The notes under the pieces are model-generated. The model did not search any database and was not told the origin of the DNA. It saw only the letters and a list, made by a program, of their open reading frames with translations. This document shows, piece after piece, positions 1 through 7,906 of a DNA stretch of 64,000 bases (within the stretch, counting starts at the first letter, position 1; every line of letters begins with the position of its first letter). The stretch is taken from positions 620,001 through 684,000 of the forward strand of contig NZ_JAUOFB010000002.1 of NCBI RefSeq assembly GCF_030542105.1. The letters are read 5' to 3'. The position numbers were made by a program, and so were the translations under genes. The stretch comes from Hymenobacter sp. BT730. GTDB lineage: Bacteria > Bacteroidota > Bacteroidia > Cytophagales > Hymenobacteraceae.

Positions 1-340
1 GAATGGCCTGGGCCTGGTAGGCACGCTGGAAGGGCTGGAGCAATTTCTGGAATACGCCCGCCCGCTTCTGCTGCCGGGTGGTCAGATACTGGCTACCTCG
101 TCCGATATTTCTTATCTGTTCGAAGATGAGGACGGCGCCCTGGTATTCAACCTGAACGGTCCGTACCACGGCGAGGTAGAGTACCGCATGACGTATAAAG
201 ATGAAACCGGCGCGCCATTCCACTGGCTTTTTGCTGGCGCGGGTATTGTGCAGGACTATGCTGAAGCGGCAGGCTATGAAGTAGAGTTTGTCAGTGAAGA
301 CGAACAAGAACAGTATCTGGTGCGTCTTACCGTGCGCTAG
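1..340 (+). CDS. Class I SAM-dependent methyltransferase, C-terminal fragment
   Basis: Open from the left edge; 112 codons in frame 2 end at TAG 338-340. The segment begins NGLGLVGTLEGLEQFL and continues LLLPGGQILATSSDIS, the usual 'leader makes decision / final beta-strand' part of a Rossmann methyltransferase in which the product-side loop follows a Gly-rich turn. The SAM-binding N-terminal half is outside the window, so substrate cannot be judged. The next gene starts 22 bp downstream on the same strand, so the two may be cotranscribed. Confidence 0.6.
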   Translation, partial: NGLGLVGTLEGLEQFLEYARPLLLPGGQILATSSDISYLFEDEDGALVFNLNGPYHGEVEYRMTYKDETGAPFHWLFAGAGIVQDYAEAAGYEVEFVSEDEQEQYLVRLTVR

Positions 341-362
341 CTTAACAAAAACTTTCTTTCGG

Positions 363-815
363 ATGATTGAATTCGCCAAAACCTACACTGCCCGCTGGGC
401 CGACCTCGACCCCAACATGCACATGCGCCACTCTGCCTACACCGACTATGCGGCGCAGGTACGGCTGGAGTTTTTGTCCGAGCAGGGTTTTTCCTTAGCG
501 CACTTCGCTAAGCTGGCCATCGGGCCCATCCTTTTTCGTGAGGACACGCGGTTTTTCAAGGAAGTAGGCTTAAGCGAGCAGATCCGGGTTACAGGCGAGC
601 TGGCTGGGATTAATGAAGATGGGTCCCGCTGGCGTATTGTGCACAGCATTTATAAGGCCGATAACCGCCTGGCGGCCACCGTTACCGTTGACGGGGCCTG
701 GCTGGATTTACGCGCCCGCAAGCTGGTGGTGCCCCCAGCAGAAATTACCGCCGTTATGCGGCAACTAACCCACCATGATACCTATGCTGATATTGTGCGC
801 AAAAAGGAGGAATAA
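363..815 (+). CDS. Acyl-CoA thioesterase, hotdog fold (4HBT family)
   Basis: A 150-aa protein with the 4HBT signature near the start: WADLDPNMHMRHSAYTDYA, the Asp/Asn-His region that aligns with the active-site helix of YbgC-type thioesterases. The rest has the alternating strand pattern of a single hotdog domain. The frame is open 25 codons further upstream, into the methyltransferase gene, but the ATG at 363 gives the normal family N-terminus (MIEFAKTYTARWADLD) and avoids the overlap. Likely hydrolyses short or medium acyl-CoAs in the cytosol; substrate not determinable. Confidence 0.85.
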   Translation: MIEFAKTYTARWADLDPNMHMRHSAYTDYAAQVRLEFLSEQGFSLAHFAKLAIGPILFREDTRFFKEVGLSEQIRVTGELAGINEDGSRWRIVHSIYKADNRLAATVTVDGAWLDLRARKLVVPPAEITAVMRQLTHHDTYADIVRKKEE

Positions 816-826
816 GATCTAACGCC

Positions 827-1378
827 TTATTTCACGGCTTTAACCGCCACTTGCTTGCTGATGCGCTCCAACTGCTTTTGGTGATGCAGAATATGGTCCA
901 GCATAAAGTCCATCGTTTGGGTGATGGTAAGCATACCGGAGCGTGGGTGCTTGAAAATGGCCCGGTCCAGGAATTTGCCCGGATACTCATTTAAGGTGCG
1001 CTCCAGGCGGCGGCGGGTTGCTTCCCACTGGGCACGAAGCTCAGGCAGGGTCGGAACTGTTTCTGGGGTTAGGTTAGTCAGATAAGCAGGGGCTTTAAAG
1101 CGGGTAAAGGGCAGGCGTAACAGCACCCGTAATAGTCTGGACTTGAGAAAGGACCCTACCCCGCCTTTTTGTAAGCCCTCCGCTTGCAGGAGCTTCTTTT
1201 CTATGTACTGGCCTATTCCACTCTCCGCCACCACCAGATGCTGCACCACCTGCGCCGCCGACCATTGGCCGGGGCCTGGTGCTTGATTAGCTTGCTCACC
1301 TAAATCGGAAGCTGAAGTCAGCAGGCGGTTAGTGGCTCGTTCCAACTGCTCAAAGCGTATGTGTAAGCGGTGGTTCAT
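827..1378 (-). CDS. DinB-like (YfiT/DinB superfamily) protein
   Basis: A 183-aa four-helix protein. Near residues 39-53 it has GQWSAAQVVQHLVVAESGIG, the first metal-ligand helix of DinB-like proteins, and near the end DHILHHQKQLERI, the HxxxH-type second ligand site. These families are metal-binding enzymes or thiol-transferase-like proteins; no specific activity is implied. It runs convergently with the thioesterase (11-bp gap). Confidence 0.8.
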   Translation of the reverse strand: MNHRLHIRFEQLERATNRLLTSASDLGEQANQAPGPGQWSAAQVVQHLVVAESGIGQYIEKKLLQAEGLQKGGVGSFLKSRLLRVLLRLPFTRFKAPAYLTNLTPETVPTLPELRAQWEATRRRLERTLNEYPGKFLDRAIFKHPRSGMLTITQTMDFMLDHILHHQKQLERISKQVAVKAVK

Positions 1379-1496
1379 ATGAATGAGTGGGAAAAGGGAA
1401 GGAAGGCAGTAAAGTACGAATTCGGCTCAGTATGGAGGAATATGCCTGCTACGCAGCCAGCGGCCCAACGGCTAAGGGTAGCAGGCCAAAGCAAAC

Positions 1497-1532
1497 AAAA
1501 AGCCCCACCGGTATATACCAGTGGGGCTTTTT
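1497..1532 (-). terminator. Rho-independent terminator of pdhB
   Basis: Stem AAAAAGCCCCAC (1497-1508) pairs with GTGGGGCTTTTT (1521-1532) across a short loop. It lies 20 bp after the pdhB stop and has a T tract in the leftward direction. Confidence 0.85.
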
Positions 1533-1551
1533 GGTATCAGAAAGCTAAAAG

Positions 1552-2535
1552 CTACGCTTTCTGATAGGTTATTTCCTTCACAGCAGCCACGGTGCGGGCC
1601 ACATTAGGCAGCGAAGCCTCAATGAGGGTAGGCGCGTAGGGCAGGGGCACGTCCTGGCAGGTAATACGCACTACGGGGGCATCGAGGTAGTCGAAGGCGC
1701 GGCGCTGTACCATGTAGGCTAGTTCCGAGCTGATGCTGGCCAGGGGCCAGGCTTCTTCTACCACCACCATGCGGTTGGTTTTCTTCACCGATTCAATGAG
1801 GGTATCGTAGTCGATAGGACGAACGGAGCGCAGGTCGATAACTTCGGCGTTGATGCCTTCTTTCGCCAGCTCATCGGCCGCGGCCAAAGCCACTTTCATC
1901 ATTTTGCCGAAGCTTACCAGCGTCACACTGTCGCCCTGACGCACTACGTTGGCTTTGCCAATCGGAATCAGGTATTCTTCCTCCGGCACCTCGCCTTTGT
2001 CGCCGTACATCAGTTCCGACTCCATGAAAATAACCGGGTCGGCGTCGCGGATGGCGGATTTCAGCAGGCCTTTGGCATCGTAAGGAGTGGAGGGAACCAC
2101 TACTTTCAGACCGGGGCAGTTGGCGTACCAGTTCTCGAAGTTCTGCGAGTGCTGCGAGGAAAGCATACCGGCGTTGCCGGTAGGGCCGCGGAATACGATA
2201 GGGCAGGAGTACTGACCACCCGACATCGAATAAATCTTGGCCGCCGAGTTAATCACCTGGTCAATAGCAACCAAGGAGAAGTTGAAGGTCATGAACTCGA
2301 TGATGGGCAGCAGGCCGTTGATGGCCGCGCCAACGCCGATGCCGGCAAAGCCCAGCTCAGCAATAGGCGTATCAATTACGCGCTCCGGGCCGAATTCGTC
2401 GAGCATGCCCTGGCTTACTTTGTAAGCACCGTTATACTCAGCTACTTCTTCGCCCATGAGAAATACGCGCGGGTCGCGGCGCATTTCTTCAGACATGGCT
2501 TCACGCAGGGCTTCCCGGAATTGGATGGTCCGCAT
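1552..2535 (-). CDS. pdhB: Pyruvate dehydrogenase E1 component, beta subunit
   Basis: A 327-aa E1-beta protein. Family hallmarks: MRTIQFREALREAMSEEM at the start, FLMGEEVAEYNGAYKVSQGM with the ThDP-contacting Glu, DTPIAELGFAGIGVGAA, and the C-terminal transketolase half (VVVEEAWPLASISSELAYM). With E1-alpha, which is not in the window, it makes the heterotetrameric ThDP-dependent E1 of the pyruvate dehydrogenase complex in the cytoplasm. Length is normal. It appears to be a single-gene unit between two terminators. Confidence 0.95.
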   Translation of the reverse strand: MRTIQFREALREAMSEEMRRDPRVFLMGEEVAEYNGAYKVSQGMLDEFGPERVIDTPIAELGFAGIGVGAAINGLLPIIEFMTFNFSLVAIDQVINSAAKIYSMSGGQYSCPIVFRGPTGNAGMLSSQHSQNFENWYANCPGLKVVVPSTPYDAKGLLKSAIRDADPVIFMESELMYGDKGEVPEEEYLIPIGKANVVRQGDSVTLVSFGKMMKVALAAADELAKEGINAEVIDLRSVRPIDYDTLIESVKKTNRMVVVEEAWPLASISSELAYMVQRRAFDYLDAPVVRITCQDVPLPYAPTLIEASLPNVARTVAAVKEITYQKA

Positions 2536-2569
2536 AGTCGTCAGTTGACAGAAAGTCGAAAAATCAGAA

Positions 2570-2593
2570 AGAAAAAGCCGGAGGATTTCCGGC
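2570..2593 (-). terminator. Terminator after the TPR lipoprotein gene
   Basis: Read leftwards: GCCGG / loop of 7 / CCGGC, then TTTTTCTT. It lies between the stop of the TPR lipoprotein gene (2643) and the pdhB start (2535), so pdhB probably has its own promoter. Confidence 0.7.
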
Positions 2594-2642
2594 CCGTAAA
2601 GCTACGACGCTCAGACGGGACGGGCAAATGCCAGAGACAACA

Positions 2643-4454
2643 CTACTTTAAGGCCTCCACAAACGTTTTGGTGGCGGTAAACTCTCGGAATTCCAGGTCT
2701 TCCACGGCCCGCTGGGCAAACTGGCGGTCCAGCTGCACGGCCCTGCGCAGGTACTGGCCCATTTGGGCTTCGTCTTTCTGACGAGCAGCTACTAAGGCCA
2801 GGCAGTAGTACGCCATGGCATCGTTGGGCTTGAGGGTGAGGGCCTCTTGGTAAATCTGCGCCGCGCCTTCGTAGTTTTCCTTCAGCAGGTAAATCAGGGC
2901 GCGGTTCATAGTATTCTGGTAGGATTTGTCGCTGAAGCTGAGGCTACGCAGGGCATCATCGGGCTGGCCTACTTCGATTTCCAGCGCGGCTTTATCGGCA
3001 AATACTTTATTCAGAATGGGACGAGGGCCGCCCAGCTTAATGGCGTAGTCGTAGTTCTGCAGGGCCTCCAGCTTGTCGCCGGCGCGGTGGTAGGCGGTGG
3101 CGGTGCGGTAGAAGGTAAGGGCGGTAGGGTTACGGTGCGCGGCCAGCGTGAAGTTGGTGGCGGCCCGGCGCTGGTAAGCCCGTTTCACGCGTAGGTTCAC
3201 TTCCTTATCTGCCCGGGCAGCCAGTACCACACCCAGGTTGTGGTAGGCCTCCCAGCGGCCGGTAGTAGCAATGGAAGTTTCATAGATGCGCTGCTTTTCG
3301 GCCAACAGTGGCGTGAGAGTAGCCGAATACCGCAGCTCTTCGGGCGTCAGCGCATCGGCCTCCATTTGCTTCTCCACAATTTTTTTGGAGAGCAGGTAGA
3401 TTTCTGATTCGTACCGTTTGGGGGCGCTGTACTTCACGGCCACCGTGCCAAAGCGCATCACCGGATAAATGTATTGCTCCAGATAATCAAAGAAGGAAAG
3501 CTTATGCAGCTGTAGCTCCCGTTCGGCAAACGTGCCTTCCGACTCATTCAGAATGGTGAGCACGGAGTCAATCTGCGCCGGCTGCAGCGCCGACTCTTGC
3601 ACCTTGTTCACGAACAAGTCCCAGCGGTTGCGGTAGGCGCGGGTGTCAAATTGAATAGCTTTCACCGAGTTCAGGTAAGAGCTGACGTCTACGCGGTTTT
3701 TATAATACTTCACCAGGGCCTGCACGCGCTGGTCGGCCAGGTGCGGGTTTTTGGTTTCGGCGGGCTCCGGCGAGTTGCCGGCCACCACCATCACCAGTTC
3801 GGTTTTCTGGTTGGCTTCGATGAATTCTTCCAGCGCGGCCACATTTGTGCCCAGGTAGTTGCGGATTTTGCTTTCGCCGGTGTCAAAGAAGAAAGGCAAC
3901 ACGCGGGTGCCGCCCCCTTCCAGACTGGCCGTTTCCGGCAGGTAAGGAATGAGCGTATCCTGGCGCACCACCAGCCGGCTGGTAGTGACAATGCCGCGGG
4001 CTATTTGAAATTGTTTACCCGTGCGCACTTTGCCGCCCGTCCGCCGCTGACGGGCTTCAGGGGTGGCCAGCAACTGGCCCGGGTTTTTGCGCGGCGTGAA
4101 GGGAAACGAAAACTGCTTGCTGACTACCAACTGGTCCTTGCGGTCCTCATCATACACGTACTCGCCAGACACAAAGCTGAGGCGGCCCACGGTATCTTCC
4201 CGCAGCCCATTATCGTAGCGGTAGCTGAGGTTCAGGTTATATGCTTTTCCCTTGCGCAGATGCGCTGCGGGTACTTTCGCCTTCACTTCAAACAGAACAT
4301 TTTCGCCATTGGTGTCCAGCACTGAAGGCTGAACAGTAATTTGTTGACCCTCACCCGCAACCTTCATCATCCGGGTAAGCGTACAACCCGACAAGGTGAC
4401 GCCGAGAGTGGCCGCTAGAAATAGTGGTAAAACGCGCACGGATAGGCTGATCAT
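2643..4454 (-). CDS. Outer-membrane-type lipoprotein with OmpA-like segment and TPR repeats
   Basis: The ATG at 4454 gives a classic lipoprotein signal peptide ending in the lipobox LSGC, with the lipidated Cys at residue 24; an in-frame ATG 18 codons upstream would bury the signal. The mature part has a beta-rich N-terminal region, then a stretch like a degenerate OmpA domain (LPFFFDTGESKIRNYLGTN, then a long helix and NPHLADQRVQALVKYY). The last ~200 residues hold several TPR units (for example AYHRAGDKLEALQNYDYAIK and AAQIYQEALTLKPNDAMAYY). Proteins with this build in Bacteroidota often serve envelope or T9SS machinery; that role is inference. Confidence 0.8.
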   Translation of the reverse strand: MISLSVRVLPLFLAATLGVTLSGCTLTRMMKVAGEGQQITVQPSVLDTNGENVLFEVKAKVPAAHLRKGKAYNLNLSYRYDNGLREDTVGRLSFVSGEYVYDEDRKDQLVVSKQFSFPFTPRKNPGQLLATPEARQRRTGGKVRTGKQFQIARGIVTTSRLVVRQDTLIPYLPETASLEGGGTRVLPFFFDTGESKIRNYLGTNVAALEEFIEANQKTELVMVVAGNSPEPAETKNPHLADQRVQALVKYYKNRVDVSSYLNSVKAIQFDTRAYRNRWDLFVNKVQESALQPAQIDSVLTILNESEGTFAERELQLHKLSFFDYLEQYIYPVMRFGTVAVKYSAPKRYESEIYLLSKKIVEKQMEADALTPEELRYSATLTPLLAEKQRIYETSIATTGRWEAYHNLGVVLAARADKEVNLRVKRAYQRRAATNFTLAAHRNPTALTFYRTATAYHRAGDKLEALQNYDYAIKLGGPRPILNKVFADKAALEIEVGQPDDALRSLSFSDKSYQNTMNRALIYLLKENYEGAAQIYQEALTLKPNDAMAYYCLALVAARQKDEAQMGQYLRRAVQLDRQFAQRAVEDLEFREFTATKTFVEALK

Positions 4455-4614
4455 GTATTGAAAACGTGGTAGGCTAATTTCAGACAACAAACGAAAAACT
4501 CCTGACAAGGGGCGTATCTTGGGGCAAAATGCCAGGTAGAAGTTGTGCCTTTCGGCGTATCGTGTTACCTTAGACCAGGTTAGCCACTAAAGGCAGCTGT
4601 TGATAGTAAGGGCT

Positions 4615-4833
4615 ATGAGACGACTAACCGACTTTATTGAAAAGCAAAGCTTCGGCGTTTGCAATGCGCTGGGCGAGCGGCTAGGGTTTTCTACCAGCAG
4701 TGTGCGCCTCTCGTTTGTGTACGCTTCATTCTTCACGTTTGGCTCCCCTGTGGTGCTCTACTTCGCGCTGGCGTTCTGGATGAACGTGCGCCGGGCTTTG
4801 CGCCGGCAGCGCAGCACCGTTTGGGATTTGTAG
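4615..4833 (+). CDS. Small PspC-domain-like membrane protein
   Basis: 72 aa from the ATG at 4615 (MRRLTDFIEKQSFGVCNALG). PspC-like features: an amphipathic N-terminus with a 'GVCNALGERLGFSTSSVRL' stretch, then one hydrophobic segment (FVYASFFTFGSPVVLYFALAF) and a basic tail. PspC proteins are inner-membrane stress-response proteins; here only the fold is supported. The last 108 bp overlap the 3' end of the convergent glycosyltransferase gene. Confidence 0.75.
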   Translation: MRRLTDFIEKQSFGVCNALGERLGFSTSSVRLSFVYASFFTFGSPVVLYFALAFWMNVRRALRRQRSTVWDL

Positions 4834-5874
4834 CTCCGTAAACGTCCGCTTTCCCTGTACAAAATATGCCCACACCAGGCTGCCCTGGTAGGTGCCGGCC
4901 CGTTGGGCTACGGAAAGGTGTGACCGGGCCTCCTGGCGTTGCGCCTTCCAATAAGAAAGCTTCCTTAGTACATCCCGGTGGGCCCGCAACACCGCCCGGA
5001 AATCCCCGGTTGCCCCTTGGGTTAGGAACCGGGCGGCAGCTACCCAGTCCAGCAACAGGCGCTGCACCAATGTGCTGGTTAGCTCAGCTGGCGCCGAGTT
5101 TTTATAGACCAATGCCAGCCCGTTACGGAAGTTAAGGTAGGTTTTGCGCGGGTTGCTCTTGTGCAGCGTGCCCCCGCCCACGTGGTAAACAGTGCTGCCG
5201 CCCTGGTACCAGATTTCATGACCCGCGTTCTGCAGGCGCCAGCACAGGTCAATTTCCTCCATGTGGGCAAAGAACTCGGGCTCCAGGCCGCCCAGCGCGT
5301 GCCAGGCACTGGCGCGCACCATCATGCAGGCGCCGGTAGCCCAGGCCACCGGCCGCGCATCGTTATACTGGCCGTGGTCTTCCTCCAGGGTGTCAAACAG
5401 GCGGCCGCGGCAGAACGGGTAGCCCAGCCGGTCGAGGTAGCCCCCGCCGGCGCCAGCATATTCAAAATGAGTAGGCTGCTGTTGAGCTAAAATTTTGGGC
5501 TGACAGGCGGCCGCGGCCGGCCGCTCTTCCAGCAGCCGGCGTAGAGGGAGCAGCCAGCCCGGGGTTACGGCCACATCTGAATTCAGTAGCACGAAGTACC
5601 GGAAATCCAACTGGCGCAACGCCTGGTTATAGCCTTCACAGAAACCTAGGTTGGTAGCGTGTACCAGCACCCGAACGGATGGAAACTGCACCCGCAACCA
5701 GGCCACCGACTCATCGGTAGAAGCATTATCCGCTACTACAATGGTGGCTCCATCGGCCTGGGCCACTACCTCCGGCAAAAACTGCTGCAGCCAGCGCAGG
5801 CCATTCCAGTTCAGAATAACGACGGCTACATCAGCGCAGGAACCCACAAGGTTTGTAGGCTGACTAGAGGCCAA
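4726..5874 (-). CDS. Glycosyltransferase family 2
   Basis: A 382-aa GT2 enzyme: VAVVILNWNG at the start (nucleotide-binding strand), VVADNASTDES, and the DxD-equivalent LLNSD at residues 96-100. Later come TGACMMVR and EEIDLCWRLQNAGHEIWY, typical of rhamnosyl/GlcNAc transferases that build cell-surface glycans. No ATG is available: the frame opens with TTG 5872-5874, which overlaps the last codons of ybaB, or with GTG at 5847. About 35 C-terminal residues are encoded antisense to the PspC-like gene and look low in structure. Confidence 0.88.
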   Translation of the reverse strand: MASSQPTNLVGSCADVAVVILNWNGLRWLQQFLPEVVAQADGATIVVADNASTDESVAWLRVQFPSVRVLVHATNLGFCEGYNQALRQLDFRYFVLLNSDVAVTPGWLLPLRRLLEERPAAAACQPKILAQQQPTHFEYAGAGGGYLDRLGYPFCRGRLFDTLEEDHGQYNDARPVAWATGACMMVRASAWHALGGLEPEFFAHMEEIDLCWRLQNAGHEIWYQGGSTVYHVGGGTLHKSNPRKTYLNFRNGLALVYKNSAPAELTSTLVQRLLLDWVAAARFLTQGATGDFRAVLRAHRDVLRKLSYWKAQRQEARSHLSVAQRAGTYQGSLVWAYFVQGKRTFTELQIPNGAALPAQSPAHVHPERQREVEHHRGAKREE

Positions 5875-6199
5875 GGTTGCCGAAATCGAGACCGGGAATG
5901 TTGGGCAGCAGGCCGGAGGTTTTGTTCTTGAGCTCTTCCTTGGCTTTTTCGCCTACTTCTTCCAGCGCTTTATTCACAGCGGCCACTACCAGGTCGGCCA
6001 TCATGTCACGGTCGGGGCCGGAGAGCAGGCTTTCATCGATGTCCAGCTTGAGCACGCGGCGCTGGCCGTTCACGGTAGCCTTCACCAGGCCCCCGCCCGA
6101 TTCTGCCGTAACCGTGAGGTGCTGCAGTTCATCCTGCGCCTGCTTCATTTTATCCTGGAGCTCTTTTACCTTCCCCATCATCCCCATCATATCAAACAT
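5864..6199 (-). CDS. ybaB: YbaB/EbfC nucleoid-associated protein
   Basis: 111 aa, normal length. It begins MFDMMGMMGKVKELQDKMKQ and has the family core TVTAESGGGLVKATVNGQ and the hydrophobic DLVVAAVNKALEE helix. YbaB forms a dimer that binds DNA non-specifically and is often near dnaX/recR. The gene is intact, but its first 13 codons plus 4 upstream bases are one copy of the 43-bp direct repeat bounding the integrative element, so everything upstream of 6203 is element DNA. It overlaps the glycosyltransferase frame by 11 bp, which suggests coupled translation. Confidence 0.95.
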   Translation of the reverse strand: MFDMMGMMGKVKELQDKMKQAQDELQHLTVTAESGGGLVKATVNGQRRVLKLDIDESLLSGPDRDMMADLVVAAVNKALEEVGEKAKEELKNKTSGLLPNIPGLDFGNLGL

Positions 6200-6203
6200 A
6201 TGC
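6161..6203. repeat. Left attachment repeat, in ybaB codons 1-13
   Basis: A 43-bp sequence repeated perfectly at 24972-25014. It begins CTCTTTTACCTTCCCCATCA and covers the ybaB start. Flanking bases differ on both sides (G/C on the left, T/G on the right), so 43 bp is the exact identity block. The repeat is the crossover region expected of a tyrosine recombinase. Confidence 0.95.
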
Positions 6204-6250
6204 TCAAAATCTTTACGTAGTGGCTAAAAAAGAGGGTTTTTGAATTTCAA

Positions 6251-6269
6251 TTGATACAGGATTGATACA
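6251..6269 (+). promoter_or_regulatory. Left arm-type integrase sites (two TTGATACA copies)
   Basis: TTGATACA occurs at 6251-6258 and 6262-6269, in direct orientation with an 11-bp period (one helical turn), about 50 bp from the left core repeat. The same octamer occurs twice at the right end. This matches arm-type binding sites of lambda-like tyrosine integrases; protein binding is inferred. Confidence 0.6.
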
Positions 6270-6295
6270 GAAAAGTAATGCCCATATCGCTTCTG

Positions 6296-6310
6296 TGTCA
6301 AAATTTCACA
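6296..6310. promoter_or_regulatory. Palindromic operator upstream of the integrase gene
   Basis: TGTCAAAATTTCACA, one mismatch from the 15-mer TGTGAAAATTTCACA that recurs in the element. It sits 20 bp before the integrase ATG, where a repressor or activator would control integrase expression. Confidence 0.5.
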
Positions 6311-6329
6311 ACGGTAACATTCCTATAGA

Positions 6330-7667
6330 ATGTCCAAAATCAGCTATCTCCTGCGAGTAACCGGTAAGTCTTCGACTGAGGCTGCAATTTACGTAAAGCA
6401 TACGCATAGGGGCAGTCACTTTGTGAAGTCAACTGGCGCAGTCGTGCATCGTGACTACTTCAACGCTGAAACCGGTCGAGTTATTAGCAAGCTTCCCCAA
6501 GCGCCCGAGTTGAATGCCGCTATAGAGTCCGTTCGGGCCATGATGGAAGTAACAGCCCGGAACTTACTGGGTAAAGGGTTGGAGCCCTGTAAGGCGAATA
6601 TGGCCAATGAATACGGCAAGTTGTTAGCTAACCAAGCAGCTATTCAGCCTTTGCAGGAAAGTAAGTGTGTCGCCAGTGAATCCGAACTTGAAAAAATTCT
6701 CCGAGAGCTTCGTGAACTGGAGCTTTTGGTAGAAGCCAAGAAGAAGGAGGTGGAGAGTTATGAGCTCCGGATGGGTATATACGAGGGGAGGTTACTTTCG
6801 AAATTTGTTTTCGATTACCGTAAAGCCCGAGAGTCAACGCTCAAACCGAACTCCTTGCGCTTATTCACCAATGTAGCGGAATGGGTGACGAAATTTCGCC
6901 CCCAGTGGCGTATTGACGAGGTAAACGTGACAACCTTGCGTGAATTTCAGAACTTCCTCTTAGCGCAGGGGAAGCAGTCACAAACCGTAGCGGACCTTAT
7001 CACGAAGACGAAAAGTGTCGTCTACTACTATGCCCGGACATTAAGGCTGGACATCTCCGAACTCAAAGACTTTAGACTCGACTTCAAGAAGAAGAAAACG
7101 AGCAATGTTATCTACTTGACCAAGGAAGAACTGGCGGATTTAATAGCGCTGCCTATTGAGAAGCCTACGGAACGGGTAGTTCGGGACCAGTTCATACTGA
7201 TGTCTTTAACCGGAGTCCGATTCTCTGACAGCCGGTTGACCAGAGACAACATCGTAAACGGTCAGATACGGCTCAGTACGGAGAAGACCGACACCGATAT
7301 TTTCATTCCTATGGCTCCCAAGGTCAAGGAAATTTTGGAGGCGCATGATTACAACTTCAAATATGTCCCCGCGTCAAATTTTAACAAGTATATCAAATCC
7401 ATATGTAGCCGTATCCCATCAATAGCCGAAAGGAAGGAGCTGGTGAAGACTTATAGAGGGGGCAAGATTACGAAGCAGTATCTCACTAAGGACAAGCTAA
7501 TTTCCTGCCATACAGGACGGAAAAATTTCATCAATCTGGCATTAGAGAGAGGAGTAAACCCCGTAGCTATTGCCGATATCGTTGGCCACGAAGGAACACA
7601 TCTTATTATGAATACTTATGGGAGTAGCCAAGCTGGTCGAGAAGCTATAGCTAATCTCTGGATTTAG
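6330..7667 (+). CDS. Tyrosine site-specific recombinase (integrase)
   Basis: 445 aa with the Bacteroidota integrase build: N-terminal arm-DNA-binding domain (~1-85), a coiled linker (~115-150), a SAM-like core-binding domain (~155-250) and a catalytic domain. Catalytic residues by position: R297 (SLTGVRFSDSRL), K318, H394 and R397 (CHTGRKNF), H420 (VGHEG), and nucleophile Y430 (MNTYGSS). All are present, so the enzyme should be active. Its edge position, inward reading and the TTGATACA arm sites make it the enzyme that placed the element in ybaB. Confidence 0.95.
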   Translation: MSKISYLLRVTGKSSTEAAIYVKHTHRGSHFVKSTGAVVHRDYFNAETGRVISKLPQAPELNAAIESVRAMMEVTARNLLGKGLEPCKANMANEYGKLLANQAAIQPLQESKCVASESELEKILRELRELELLVEAKKKEVESYELRMGIYEGRLLSKFVFDYRKARESTLKPNSLRLFTNVAEWVTKFRPQWRIDEVNVTTLREFQNFLLAQGKQSQTVADLITKTKSVVYYYARTLRLDISELKDFRLDFKKKKTSNVIYLTKEELADLIALPIEKPTERVVRDQFILMSLTGVRFSDSRLTRDNIVNGQIRLSTEKTDTDIFIPMAPKVKEILEAHDYNFKYVPASNFNKYIKSICSRIPSIAERKELVKTYRGGKITKQYLTKDKLISCHTGRKNFINLALERGVNPVAIADIVGHEGTHLIMNTYGSSQAGREAIANLWI

Positions 7668-7906
7668 GCATGGGTGCTTTAAAGTTATATTCTTTATTTT
7701 CTTATAAGTTGAATTAAGTGTCAAAATAGCATTGTTTTGAGGGATCGACGACTCTTTATATAATTTCTATATTAAAAAAAGTAAATTATATGGTTGGATA
7801 AATTAGTCATAAATATATTCATATAATAACAAAAAATATGACTATATTAGCAAAAGAAAAACATTGATAGTTAGTCAACAGGCATTTGCCTTTAAACTCA
7901 TGGGCA
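7668..7906. other. AT-rich intergenic stretch
   Basis: 239 bp, strongly AT-rich, between integrase and lipoprotein genes. No RNA gene, clear terminator or exact TAnnTTTG promoter was found. The composition change starts here. Confidence 0.5.
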
